From JBBSGC01 sp038254525 (lineage in GTDB: Bacteria > Actinomycetota > Actinomycetes > Propionibacteriales > Nocardioidaceae): a stretch of DNA of 23,797 nucleotides. The stretch is taken from assembly GCA_038254525.1 (NCBI GenBank), contig JBBSGC010000015.1, forward strand, positions 1 through 23,797, read 5' to 3'. Both the position numbers and the translations under genes were made by a program. This document shows, piece after piece, positions 1 to 7,735 of this stretch. The stretch's first letter is position 1; each line of letters starts with the position of its first letter. The notes below the pieces were generated by a model. It saw only the letters and a program-made list of their open reading frames with translations. It was not told the origin of the DNA and did not search any database.

Positions 1-463
1 CAGCACCGCACGAGGAGCAGAACCTCGCGTCGCCGTCGTTGGCGGCACCGCACCCCGGGCAACGAGACGACAGCACGTGCCCGCAGGAGTCGCAGAACGT
101 CGCGTCCGCTCGAGCGGGTTCACCGCATGCCGGACAACGCGACGATGTGGCTCCATCCCCGACGTACCCGAGCGCGTCGCGGGCCGCGGGCGCCAGCTCC
201 CCGGCGGCGTAGCGAGCGCCGACCCCGAGAAAGCCGCCCTGGAGGCAGCCCAGACCGATCGCCAGCAGTGGCAGGCCGATGAAGAACAGCCAGAACTTCG
301 TGGGCGCCCGGTCGATGCCGTCGCCGCCGCCCATGGCGGAGAAGAAGTCGATCGCCGCGATCGCCGTGCACACGACTCCGGCGGCGAACAGCACGCCGCC
401 GACCACCCGAAGGCCCGTGCGGGCGGCTCCCTGACGGGGCAGGCCGGGGGACCCGTCAGTCAT
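1..463 (-). CDS. Zinc-ribbon membrane protein, partial (C-terminus off the window)
   Basis: The visible 154 residues start at ATG 463-461, preceded by AAGGAG at a spacing of 7. Two hydrophobic segments (about residues 20-39 and 57-76) flank a short Gly-rich loop. They are followed by two CxxC-x10-CxxC zinc ribbons, with Cys 110/113/124/127 and 135/138/149/152, spelled SRCPACGE...FCDSCG and SRCPGCGA...FCSSCG. This is the double zinc ribbon layout of small membrane-anchored proteins. The ribbons probably lie in the cytoplasm and bind protein or nucleic acid, but no specific function can be given. The gene is divergent from serC and runs off the left edge, so further domains may exist. A long plus-strand reading frame over the same bases is a shadow. 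Confidence 0.8.
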   Translation of the reverse strand, partial: MTDGSPGLPRQGAARTGLRVVGGVLFAAGVVCTAIAAIDFFSAMGGGDGIDRAPTKFWLFFIGLPLLAIGLGCLQGGFLGVGARYAAGELAPAARDALGYVGDGATSSRCPACGEPARADATFCDSCGHVLSSRCPGCGAANDGDARFCSSCGA

Positions 464-499
464 CGCCGACTCCTTGGTGGTCGCGTCTCGAGGGCTGCC

Positions 500-505
500 A
501 CACTA
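500..505 (-). promoter_or_regulatory. Possible -10 element for the zinc-ribbon gene
   Basis: TAGTGT on the minus strand fits the actinobacterial TANNNT -10 pattern and lies about 37 bases upstream of the zinc-ribbon start. No convincing -35 is visible, so this is tentative. Confidence 0.2.
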
Positions 506-559
506 GATCAGCAGCCTGGCACCGTCGTCCCCGCTCTCGAACCTCCCGGGAACTCCCAT

Positions 560-1702
560 ATGACTGACCCACTGGTGATTCCCGACGACCTGCTGCCCGG
601 CGACGGCCGGTTCGGCGCCGGCCCTGCCAAGGTGCGGCTCGAGGCGTTGCAGGCGCTCGCCGCCACCGGCACCCGCCTGCTGGGCACCTCGCACCGCCAG
701 GCACCGGTCAAGCGCACCGTCGCCCGGGTACGCGAGGGGCTGCGCGAGCTGTTCTCGCTGCCCGAGGACTACGCCGTGGTACTCGGCAACGGTGGCGCCA
801 CCGCTTTCTGGGACATCGCCACGTTCGGGCTGATCCGCAAGCGGAGCTCGCACCTGTCCTTCGGCGAGTTCTCGGCCAAGTTCGCCGCGGCCGCATCCGC
901 CGCGCCCTTCCTGGCCGAGCCCACCGTGATCACCGCCGACCCGGGCACCCGACCCCGGCCGTACGCCGAGGACGACGTCGACGTCTACGCCTGGGCGCAC
1001 AACGAGACCTCGACGGGCGTGGTGGCCCCCGTCGGGCGGGTCGAGGGCGCCGCCGATGACGCGCTGCTGCTGATCGACGCCACCTCCGCAGCCGGCGGGC
1101 TCCCGGTCGACATCACCGAGGTGGATGCCTACTACTTCGCACCGCAGAAGTGCTTCGCCTCCGACGGCGGGCTGTGGATCGCGCTGCTCTCGCCGGGGGC
1201 GCTGGAGCGTGCGGCGGCGCTGTCCGCCGGCGACCGGTGGACTCCGGCCTTCCTGGACCTGTCGACGGCCATCGACAACTCAGCCAAGGACCAGACGTAC
1301 AACACCCCGGGGGTCGCCACGCTGTTCCTCATGGCCGAACAGCTCGACTGGCTCAACAGCCGAGGCGGCCTTCGGTGGGCGGCGGCGCGCACCGGGGACT
1401 CGTCGTCGCGCCTCTATGCGTGGGCCGAGAAGAGCGACTACACCACGCCCTTCGTGAGCGATCCCGAGGACCGCTCACCGGTCATCGGGACCATCGACTT
1501 CGACGACCGGGTGGACGCCTCCGCGGTTGCCCGGACCCTGCGGGCCAACGGGGTGGTCGACGTCGAGCCCTACCGCAAGCTCGGGCGCAACCAGCTGCGG
1601 GTGGCGATGTTCCCGGCCATCGAGCCGGCTGACGTCGAGGCGCTCACCCAGTGCATCGACTATCTCGTCGAGCGGCTGGCCAGCTCCAGCCCGACGGGCT
1701 GA
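560..1702 (+). CDS. serC: Phosphoserine transaminase
   Basis: The product is a 380-residue PLP enzyme of the class V fold. It converts 3-phosphohydroxypyruvate and glutamate to phosphoserine and 2-oxoglutarate in serine synthesis (and a parallel step in some B6 pathways), in the cytosol. The N-terminus DGRFGAGPAKV, the HRQAPVK substrate segment, Asp173 in LLIDATSAAGG and the Schiff-base Lys197 in APQKCFASDGG are all visible. Length and sequence match the actinobacterial SerC subtype rather than the E. coli type. The start is ATG 560, chosen because the protein begins just before the conserved FGAGPAK. There is no good Shine-Dalgarno, and the frame stays open upstream only because it crosses the opposite-strand zinc-ribbon gene. 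It converges on the methyltransferase with a 27-base gap. Confidence 0.93.
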   Translation: MTDPLVIPDDLLPGDGRFGAGPAKVRLEALQALAATGTRLLGTSHRQAPVKRTVARVREGLRELFSLPEDYAVVLGNGGATAFWDIATFGLIRKRSSHLSFGEFSAKFAAAASAAPFLAEPTVITADPGTRPRPYAEDDVDVYAWAHNETSTGVVAPVGRVEGAADDALLLIDATSAAGGLPVDITEVDAYYFAPQKCFASDGGLWIALLSPGALERAAALSAGDRWTPAFLDLSTAIDNSAKDQTYNTPGVATLFLMAEQLDWLNSRGGLRWAAARTGDSSSRLYAWAEKSDYTTPFVSDPEDRSPVIGTIDFDDRVDASAVARTLRANGVVDVEPYRKLGRNQLRVAMFPAIEPADVEALTQCIDYLVERLASSSPTG

Positions 1703-1729
1703 CCTCCGGGTCTCGGCGCAGCCTCGCCG

Positions 1730-2989
1730 TCACGGGTTCGGCGTCAGCAGCTCGGCGAGCCGCGACTCGACGTGCCAGGTGGCCACGAAGCCGGCGTACT
1801 CGTCCTCGGCCGTCGCCGCCGAGGCGCGGTCCCCCGACCTGACCGCCCGCAGCAGAGTGTTGCGCGGGGTGTGCTCCGACCCGACGAACTCCACGACCTC
1901 GACCCGGTAGCCGTGCGACCGCAGCAGGACCGCCCGGACGGCGTCGGTGAGCATGTCGGCCAGGCGCTCGCGCAGGATGCCGTGCCGGACCACCAGGTCG
2001 AACCCGGCCGGGGTGGGTGCGCTGCGCAGCCGCGCCTGCAGGTCGTGGTGACAGCACGGTGCAGCCAGCACCAGCGGCGCCTCCCAGCGCACGGCTCGGG
2101 CCAGCGCGTCGTCGGTCGCGGTGTCACAGGCGTGCAGCGCGAGCACGACATCGGGACGATCCGGCTCGTCGGCCAGCGCGTCGCGGATGTCGCCCCGAAG
2201 GAAGCGCACGGCGTCGGCACAGCCGAGCCGCTCGGCAAGCGCACGGTTGTGCTCGAGCGCCTGCTGCTTCGCGTCGACTCCGGCCAACGCGACCGGTAGG
2301 CCCTTCACGGCGCTCAGATAGCGATAGGCCGCAAAGGTGAGGTAGGCGTTGCCGCACCCCAGGTCGACGACGCGCAGTGGCTGCTGCTCCGTCGGCTCGC
2401 GCAGGGCCCCGCAGCGCGTGGCCTTGTCGAGCGCGTCGCCGAGCAGCCGGCACACTTCCTCGACCTGACGAAGCTTCGCCTGCCGACTCGGCTTGACCCG
2501 ACCCGCAGCGTCGCTGATGCCGAGTGCCTGCAGGTAGGGGTCGGAGGGGTCGAGCAGCCGTCTCCTGACCCGGTCGTGCGCCGACGAACCGGACTGGGCC
2601 GGGGCCGGCCGGTCCGCGGCGCCGGCGGGAGCGACGTCCGCGGCGTGCTCGTGCAGCAGCAGTCGGCCCTTCCGGGTGACCTGAACGGCGAGTCGACCGG
2701 TCGTCGTCGCGACCGCCCAGGACGCGAACGGACTGGCGAGCAGCGCGTCGACCGCCTCCTCCGCCTCGGGGCCCCAGCGATGGTTGACCGTGAACGCCTG
2801 GGTCGCGTCGTAGGTGGTGACCTGCAGCCGCGCGCCAGTGGCCAGCTCGACGGGCCGCAGCTCGGCCCGACGCCAGCGCCCGGTGGTCCCACGTCGAACC
2901 CCTGCGGCGCTGGCCGACACCAGGGTCGACGCATCGAGCACTGCGCTGCGGACCCGCGACAACGGCTCGACGGGTCCGCAGGTGGGCAT
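1730..2989 (-). CDS. Class I SAM-dependent methyltransferase (Methyltransf_32 type)
   Basis: The product has 419 residues. An N-terminal half of about 200 residues without an obvious known fold precedes a Rossmann methyltransferase domain. SAM motif I is VVDLGCGNAYLTF (about 208-219), the post-I acidic end is GVDAKQQ, and LHACDTATDDAL (about 285-296) and APCCHH (about 310-315) follow. The last two motifs are typical of the GSTCD-like Methyltransf_32 family. The substrate is unknown; family members are often suspected to act on RNA or protein. The ATG lies four bases after the stop of the 28-residue membrane protein and has no Shine-Dalgarno. This suggests translation by coupling within the MarR/MFS operon, which gives a loose link to export or resistance but no defined role. 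Confidence 0.82.
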   Translation of the reverse strand: MPTCGPVEPLSRVRSAVLDASTLVSASAAGVRRGTTGRWRRAELRPVELATGARLQVTTYDATQAFTVNHRWGPEAEEAVDALLASPFASWAVATTTGRLAVQVTRKGRLLLHEHAADVAPAGAADRPAPAQSGSSAHDRVRRRLLDPSDPYLQALGISDAAGRVKPSRQAKLRQVEEVCRLLGDALDKATRCGALREPTEQQPLRVVDLGCGNAYLTFAAYRYLSAVKGLPVALAGVDAKQQALEHNRALAERLGCADAVRFLRGDIRDALADEPDRPDVVLALHACDTATDDALARAVRWEAPLVLAAPCCHHDLQARLRSAPTPAGFDLVVRHGILRERLADMLTDAVRAVLLRSHGYRVEVVEFVGSEHTPRNTLLRAVRSGDRASAATAEDEYAGFVATWHVESRLAELLTPNP

Positions 2990-2993
2990 TGCG

Positions 2994-3080
2994 CTAGCGT
3001 GCCAGAGCCACGATGACGACCAACAGCAGCAGCATGACCAGCAGGCCCGGGATCAGCAGGCGGCGAAGGCGCGGGTGCAC
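2994..3080 (-). CDS. 28-residue single-span membrane microprotein
   Basis: The GTG at 3080-3078 directly follows the TGA of the MFS gene, and the frame ends at TAG 2996-2994. The peptide begins (M)HPRLRRLLIPG and continues as an unbroken Leu/Val/Ile stretch ending IVALAR. This gives a positively charged N-terminus and one membrane span with a short charged tail. The gene fills the space between the MFS and methyltransferase genes almost exactly (zero bases on one side, four on the other), which supports a real gene inside an operon. It could be a small subunit or stabiliser of the exporter; that is inference from position and topology. There is only a weak Shine-Dalgarno, so expression would rely on coupling. 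It could instead be a chance frame, but the position argues against that. Confidence 0.6.
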   Translation of the reverse strand: MHPRLRRLLIPGLLVMLLLLVVIVALAR

Positions 3081-4355
3081 TCAGCCACCGCGAGTGGACA
3101 CGGTCAGCGCGAAGACGTCCCCCGGCTCGTGGCCGATGACCGTTCCGGTGCGGCGCACGTAGTAGAACAGGCACGCCGCCAGCCCGACCAGGGTGATCAG
3201 CCCGCCGCCGAGCAGCGTCCAGCGGGCTCCGAAGCTCTGTCCCAGCCAGCCGATCAGCGGCGCTCCGGCAGGTGTCCCACCCATGAAGATCATCAGGTAG
3301 AGGGCAGCGACTCTCCCGCGCATCTCCGGCAGGACCGTCAGCTGGATCGTGGCGTTGGCCGAGGTGATGATCGTGAGCGCGAACAACCCGACGACAGGGA
3401 GGAACAGCGCGAACGTCAGGTAGGTCGGCATCACGCCCAGAGCAATTTCTGCGACCGCGAAGACCGCCGCGCCGCCGACCACGAGGCGCAGCCGCGGATT
3501 CGCGCGCCGCGCGGCGAGCAGCGACCCACCCAGTGAGCCGATCGCCATCGCGGAGCCCAGCAGGCCGTACTGCCCCGCGCCCTTGTGGAAGACCTGGGTT
3601 GCCATCAGAGCCGTCGTCATCTGGAAGTTCAGCCCGAAGGTGCCGACGAAGAACACGGTGCCGAGGATCAGCACCAGGTCGGGGCGCGACCGGACGTATG
3701 CGACACCTGCTCGCACGCCACCTCGGCCGCGGGCGACCGGCGTCGAGGGACGCAGCCGCCGCGGGTCGAGCCGCAGCAACGAGACGATCACGGCCAGGTA
3801 GCTGACCGCGTTGATGATGATCGCCCATCCGGTCGCCTGGACGCCCGAGCCCAGTGCGGCGATGAGGAAACCTGCCGCCGCCGGGCCGACGATGCGGGCG
3901 GAGTTGAACGACGCGGAGTTGAGCCCGACGGCGTTGGCGAGGTCCTCGGTGCCCACCATCTCGACCACGAACGACTGCCGCGCGGGAGCGTCGAAGGCGG
4001 TCCCGACGCCGAAGACAAAGGCAAGCACGTACGCGTGCCACAGCTGCACGGTGCCGGTCAGCGCCAGCAGTCCGAGCAGCGTGGCCGGTGCCGCCATCAT
4101 CAGCTGGGTGACGATGAGCACCCGGCGCTTGGGGAACCGGTCGGCTACCAGGCCGGCGATCGGGGACAGCAGGAGCATCGGCAGGAACTGAAGGCCGGTC
4201 GTGATGCCGAGTGCGGTTCCGTTGTTGCCGGTCAGCTGCAGCACCAGCCAGTCCTGGGCGACCCGCTGCATCCAGGTGCCCACGTTCGACAGCACCGCAC
4301 CTGTCGCGTAGACGCGGTAGTTGCGGACCCGTAGGGCGTGGAACGTCGGGCTCAA
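3081..4355 (-). CDS. MFS transporter, EntS/MFS_3-like exporter
   Basis: The product is a 424-residue, 12-span major facilitator. It opens FHALRVRNYRVYATG, then LSNVGTWMQRVAQDWLVL, the usual first helix of the MFS_3 (enterobactin-exporter-like) branch. Motif A follows as GLVADRFPKRRVL at about residues 68-80, and TAFDAPARQSFVVEMV at about 120-135 is also typical. It should export a small molecule or drug by proton antiport; the substrate is unknown. The start is TTG 4355-4353, which overlaps the MarR stop as TTGA, so the two are probably translated together and the exporter is likely controlled by that regulator. The stop touches the start of the 28-residue membrane protein. Confidence 0.88.
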   Translation of the reverse strand: MSPTFHALRVRNYRVYATGAVLSNVGTWMQRVAQDWLVLQLTGNNGTALGITTGLQFLPMLLLSPIAGLVADRFPKRRVLIVTQLMMAAPATLLGLLALTGTVQLWHAYVLAFVFGVGTAFDAPARQSFVVEMVGTEDLANAVGLNSASFNSARIVGPAAAGFLIAALGSGVQATGWAIIINAVSYLAVIVSLLRLDPRRLRPSTPVARGRGGVRAGVAYVRSRPDLVLILGTVFFVGTFGLNFQMTTALMATQVFHKGAGQYGLLGSAMAIGSLGGSLLAARRANPRLRLVVGGAAVFAVAEIALGVMPTYLTFALFLPVVGLFALTIITSANATIQLTVLPEMRGRVAALYLMIFMGGTPAGAPLIGWLGQSFGARWTLLGGGLITLVGLAACLFYYVRRTGTVIGHEPGDVFALTVSTRGG

Positions 4356-4804
4356 GCGTCGGCCAACCGTTGCAGGATCACCGCGGCGGCCCGAAGGACA
4401 TCCCGCTCGCTGGGTTTCAGCTCACGCAGCCGCTGGCTGAGCCAGGCGTCGCGCCGCCTGCGCTCGGCCGCCAGAATCCGCTCACCGGTCTCGGACAGGT
4501 GCAGCATGACCTGGCGGCCATCGGTGGGGTGCGCCTCGCGACGCAGCAGGCCCAGGTCGCTGAGACAGTTGACGGTCCGGGTCATCGACGGCGGCTGCAC
4601 CCGCTCCTTGGCCGCCAGGGCACCCAACGTCAGCGGACCCTGGCGGCGCAGCGTGCCGAGCGCAGCCAGCTGGTTCGCCGCGAGCTCGGTGCCGCGCTCC
4701 TGGCGCAGGCGGCGGGAGAGTCGCGCGACGGCAGCGGCGAGGAAGCTCGACAGTGCCGCTTCGGTACGCAAGGTGGTCGCGGTGTGAGGCATATTCGTTA
4801 GCAT
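4352..4804 (-). CDS. MarR family transcriptional regulator
   Basis: The product has up to 150 residues with an all-helical N-terminus and a winged helix. The core reads NQLAALGTLRRQGPLTLGAL, then the recognition-helix region VQPPSMTRTVNCLSDLGLL, then the wing DGRQVMLHLSETG. MarR proteins bind as dimers and usually repress their own operon until a ligand binds. The operon here also holds an MFS exporter, the standard arrangement for efflux control. Two starts are possible: ATG 4804-4802 (used here) and ATG 4792-4790, which gives 146 residues. The shorter one places the whole inverted repeat upstream of the coding region and would suit a leaderless message. Neither has a strong Shine-Dalgarno. 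The stop overlaps the MFS start by four bases. Confidence 0.9.
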   Translation of the reverse strand: MLTNMPHTATTLRTEAALSSFLAAAVARLSRRLRQERGTELAANQLAALGTLRRQGPLTLGALAAKERVQPPSMTRTVNCLSDLGLLRREAHPTDGRQVMLHLSETGERILAAERRRRDAWLSQRLRELKPSERDVLRAAAVILQRLADA

Positions 4805-4827
4805 AACTCATTACCTGTGCTAACGAA
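4794..4827. promoter_or_regulatory. Probable MarR operator: perfect 10-bp inverted repeat
   Basis: TTCGTTAGCA at 4794-4803 and its exact reverse complement TGCTAACGAA at 4818-4827 are separated by 14 bases. The centre-to-centre distance is 24 bp, a little over two helical turns. It is unusually AT-rich for this DNA. A nested GTTA-GCA-TAAC dyad sits in the left arm. On the minus strand TATGCT in the right part of the element fits a -10 box just upstream of ATG 4792. The location at the head of the MarR/MFS operon suggests autoregulation, which is inference. Confidence 0.6.
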
Positions 4828-4856
4828 AGGCTGGCCTTCTCCCTGCCCGGCCCGGC

Positions 4857-6341
4857 TCAGCCGACGCCGAGCCAGCCCTTGATCGGGTCGATCGCGAAGT
4901 AGACGACGAACAGCACTGCTACCAGCCACATGAGCGGGTGCACCGCAGCCGCCCGGCCACGAGTCGCCTTCAGCACGACGTAAGCGATGAACCCCGCACC
5001 GATGCCGGCGGTGATCGAGTACGTGAACGGCATCAGCACGATGGTGAGGAACGCCGGAATCGCGATCTCCAGGTCGGACCAGTCGATCTCCTTCACCTGG
5101 GTCATCATCAAGAAACCGACGAGGACCAGGGCCGGTGTCGCCGCCTCGTTGGGGATGATGCGTACCAAAGGCGTGGCCACGGTCGCCACCAGGAACAGCA
5201 TCCCGGTCACCACGCTGGCGAGCCCGGTGCGGGCGCCCTCGCCCACCCCCGACGCCGACTCGATGTAGGACGTGTTGCTCGAGATCGAGGCAGCACCCCC
5301 GGCGGCCGCCGCCAGCGAGTCCACCACCAGGATCTGCCGGGTCCGGGGCGGCGTGCCCTCGTCGTCGTTGAGCCCCGCCTCGGCCCCGATCGCCGTCATG
5401 GTGCCCATCGTGTCGAAGAAGTCAGCGAGCAGCAGTGTGAAGACGAACAGCGCAGCCGTCACGAAACCGACTGCCTGGAACGACCCCAGCAGCGAGAAGT
5501 CGCCGAGCAACGAGAAGTCCGGGCGCTCGAACAGCGTGTCCGGCCAGGCCGGGACGTTGAGGTTCCAGCCGGTGGGGTTGGCGCCCTCGCCCGCAGCTCC
5601 CACCGATGCGACGGCCTCGACGACGATCGCCAGCACGGTGGCCACGACGATGCCGATCAGGATCGCACCGCGTACCCCGCGTACGAAAAGGACCAGCATC
5701 ACCAGCAGGCCGATGCAGAAGACGGCGGCGGGCCAGCCGGCGAGGTTGCCGCCGATTCCCAGACCCACCGGCGGCGACGGGTTGCCGGTGGCCCGGACGA
5801 TGCCGGCGTCCACCAGCCCGATCAGCGCGATGAACAGCCCGATGCCCACTGAGATCGCCGTCTTGAGCTGTGCGGGGACGGCGTGGAAGACCGCCACCCG
5901 GAAGCCGGTGAGCACCAGCACGAGGATGATCAGGCCCTCGAGAACGACCAGGCCCATGGCGTCGGCCCAGGTCATCTCACTGGCGATCGAGAAGGTCACG
6001 AACGCGTTCAGTCCCAGGCCGGTAGCCAACGCCAACGGGAAGTTGGCGACCACCCCCATCAGGATCGTCATGACCCCGGCCACCAGGGCGGTGACCGCCG
6101 CTACCCGGACGAAGGCGAGATCCCCGTCGCCGCCGATGGCGGCACCGGTGCTGTCGGTCGCACCGGTGAGGATGATCGGGTTCAGCACGATGATGTAGGC
6201 CATCGTGAAGAAGGTGACGACCCCGCCACGCACCTCACGGCCGAGTGACGAGCCCCGCTCGCTGATCTGGAAGAACCGGTCGAGACCGCTGGTCGGCGGG
6301 GCGGCGCGCGTGCGCAAGCGCGAGGGCTGCGAGGAACTCAC
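4857..6341 (-). CDS. NCS2/AzgA-type purine (guanine/hypoxanthine) permease
   Basis: The product is a 494-residue membrane protein of the AzgA branch of NCS2 permeases, which import adenine, guanine or hypoxanthine with protons. Visible signatures are FFQISERGSSLGREVRGG, TFFTMAYIIVLNP, GLGLNAFVTF, ADFFDTMGTMTAIG and SSNTSYIESASGVGEGAR, in family order. The start is GTG 6341-6339, preceded by GGAG at a spacing of 5 and about 20 residues before the conserved FFQI. The frame stays open for another 63 codons upstream, but that part is low-complexity and overlaps the divergent gene, so I excluded it. A short in-frame duplication DFSLLG-DFSLLG lies in the periplasmic or loop region near residue 275. 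There is no purine riboswitch in the 111-base upstream gap. Confidence 0.9.
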   Translation of the reverse strand: MSSSQPSRLRTRAAPPTSGLDRFFQISERGSSLGREVRGGVVTFFTMAYIIVLNPIILTGATDSTGAAIGGDGDLAFVRVAAVTALVAGVMTILMGVVANFPLALATGLGLNAFVTFSIASEMTWADAMGLVVLEGLIILVLVLTGFRVAVFHAVPAQLKTAISVGIGLFIALIGLVDAGIVRATGNPSPPVGLGIGGNLAGWPAAVFCIGLLVMLVLFVRGVRGAILIGIVVATVLAIVVEAVASVGAAGEGANPTGWNLNVPAWPDTLFERPDFSLLGDFSLLGSFQAVGFVTAALFVFTLLLADFFDTMGTMTAIGAEAGLNDDEGTPPRTRQILVVDSLAAAAGGAASISSNTSYIESASGVGEGARTGLASVVTGMLFLVATVATPLVRIIPNEAATPALVLVGFLMMTQVKEIDWSDLEIAIPAFLTIVLMPFTYSITAGIGAGFIAYVVLKATRGRAAAVHPLMWLVAVLFVVYFAIDPIKGWLGVG

Positions 6342-6440
6342 GATCGCTCCAGACGGGGTCGGCGCGAGACGACCCGGTCGGTGGCCGGCGGCTGCGCGTA
6401 CGCAGGATGCCACACTCCTCGCGGCCGCAGCGGCCGACGA

Positions 6441-6446
6441 TAGGCT
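6441..6446 (+). promoter_or_regulatory. Probable -10 box of a leaderless message for the DUF2530 gene
   Basis: TAGGCT fits TANNNT and ends six bases before the GTG at 6453. Transcription would therefore begin on the start codon itself. The gene has no Shine-Dalgarno, which agrees with leaderless translation, common in actinobacteria. Confidence 0.4.
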
Positions 6447-6452
6447 CACCTG

Positions 6453-6851
6453 GTGAGCGAGCACGGTGCAGCTGCCCGCGGCGCAGACGAGCCGGAGACC
6501 GGTGCCGACCTCCCGAGGTCCGGGCGGCACGAGCTAGGTCACCCGGCGGTCACCGAGCACGAGATCGGTCGTCGCCGTTACCTCGTCGCGCAGGTCGAGC
6601 CGCTCGACGTCGACGGGGTGCGCACGCTGGCGATCGGTTCCGGGGTCTGGGCGGTCGCCGTGCTCGCCATGCTGCCCTTCGTCGGCAGCCTGCGCGAGCA
6701 CGACCGGCTCGGCTGGCTCTGGACGGCGATCGCGGGACTCGGGCTGGGCCTGCTCGGCCTCGCCTACTGCCGGCACCGGCGCAGCGCCCTCAAGCGCACA
6801 CCGTCACGTGGCCGGCTCGAGGACGGCTACCTCGATGCTGCGGACCACTGA
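6453..6851 (+). CDS. DUF2530 domain membrane protein
   Basis: The product has 132 residues: a charged N-terminal region of about 50 residues, then VEPLDVDGVRTLAIGSGVW leading into a first membrane span (about 58-79), a short charged loop REHDRLGW and a second span (about 87-106). A basic, hydrophilic C-terminal tail follows. The PLDVDG.......G...W signature just before the first span is characteristic of DUF2530, a small actinobacterial inner-membrane family of unknown function. In actinobacterial genomes it commonly sits beside NCS2 permease and DUF3027 genes, as here, which strengthens the assignment without revealing a role. The GTG start is supported by the adjacent -10 box and lack of a Shine-Dalgarno. 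Confidence 0.82.
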   Translation: MSEHGAAARGADEPETGADLPRSGRHELGHPAVTEHEIGRRRYLVAQVEPLDVDGVRTLAIGSGVWAVAVLAMLPFVGSLREHDRLGWLWTAIAGLGLGLLGLAYCRHRRSALKRTPSRGRLEDGYLDAADH

Positions 6852-6854
6852 GCG

Positions 6855-7637
6855 TCAGAAGAGCTCGATGTCGTCGAAGGCGACCGTGTCGAAGACCGGC
6901 GGGGGCAGCATCGGGGGCAGCTGCGCCTTGGTGAGCGCCACTTCGGAGTGCGCCCCGCAGCCGTGGTCGAACGAGACGACCTGCCCGTCGTCGGGCGCCA
7001 TCGCGTTCGCGCAGACCCCGAAGACGGTCGACAGGGGACCCGCCAGCCGGACCAGGAACCCGCAGGAATGGCAGTGCGCCGGCGCTGAGCGAGCCAGTGC
7101 CGTCTCAGGACCGTGGTCGCCGTCGTACCACCGCTGCACCGCCGCGTCGCGACCCTCGAGCGAGAGCATGTGGACGCGACCCAGGCCCAGGTCGTCGGCC
7201 ACCTGGCGTATCGAACGCTCGTCGATGAGCTCCTCGGTCCGCTCGTCGCCGGCCAGCCAGGTCGGCACCAGGCGCGCATCGTCCTCGTCGGAGAGCAGCA
7301 GGTCACCCGGCCCCAGGTCAGCGGCCTGAACGCGGTCCCGGTAGGGCACCCAGGTGGGAGCGACGATGGCGTCGGGTCCGGGCAGCAGCACGACTTCGTC
7401 GACAGTCACGGTGCGCTGGCGCGCCGCCCGGGTGACCACGACCGACCAGTGCCAGCCTCGGTAGCCCGGGCGCAGACACTCGAACGTGTGGGTGACCAGG
7501 CGGTCGCCTTCGGCAACGCTGGCGATGTGCGAACCGACGTCTGCCGGCTCCACCGAGGAGGTCAGGACCGAGTGCGCCGAGTCCACGGCCGTCAACAGCA
7601 CGGCGTCGGGGCGAGGCTTGCGCGCGGTCGGGGTCAC
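6855..7637 (-). CDS. DUF3027 family protein
   Basis: The product has 260 residues starting at GTG 7637-7635 with AGGA at a spacing of 8. The frame continues 54 codons upstream through Pro/Arg-rich sequence that I regard as non-coding. Recognisable parts are GDRLVTHTFECLRPGYRGWHWSV (about 44-66, given here only as a location), VTVDEVVLLPG, and PWTVPYRDRV-like text before DLGPGDLL. A C-terminal CHSCGF motif is followed by a later Cys and an HGCGAHSE segment near residue 230, so a metal site is possible. DUF3027 is an actinobacterial cytosolic family of unknown function. The gene ends three bases after the convergent DUF2530 gene stops, and its 5' end is divergent from the next MFS gene. Confidence 0.82.
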   Translation of the reverse strand: MTPTARKPRPDAVLLTAVDSAHSVLTSSVEPADVGSHIASVAEGDRLVTHTFECLRPGYRGWHWSVVVTRAARQRTVTVDEVVLLPGPDAIVAPTWVPYRDRVQAADLGPGDLLLSDEDDARLVPTWLAGDERTEELIDERSIRQVADDLGLGRVHMLSLEGRDAAVQRWYDGDHGPETALARSAPAHCHSCGFLVRLAGPLSTVFGVCANAMAPDDGQVVSFDHGCGAHSEVALTKAQLPPMLPPPVFDTVAFDDIELF

Positions 7638-7735
7638 TCGCGCGATCCTGCCATCTGCGCCGTCCCTGGCCAAAGCGGGCGGCCCCGGCCGCGGACAGGG
7701 GTACCCAGGCCGACGAGGTGCGGCAGGATGAGCGC

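Noticed and set aside
77..559. Plus-strand extension of the serC frame to 541 residues
   Set aside because: The extra part is antisense to the zinc-ribbon gene and shows no SerC sequence; the conserved N-terminus begins just after ATG 560.
2314..4041. 575-residue minus-strand frame across the MFS and methyltransferase genes
   Set aside because: It is Arg/Pro/Ala-rich out-of-frame sequence; the real genes in the other frames have clear family motifs.
6342..6452. Purine riboswitch upstream of the permease
   Set aside because: The gap lacks the conserved loop sequences and pairing of a purine aptamer and is too GC-rich.
6342..6530. 63-residue N-terminal extension of the purine permease
   Set aside because: Low-complexity sequence overlapping the divergent DUF2530 gene; GTG 6341 has a proper ribosome site.
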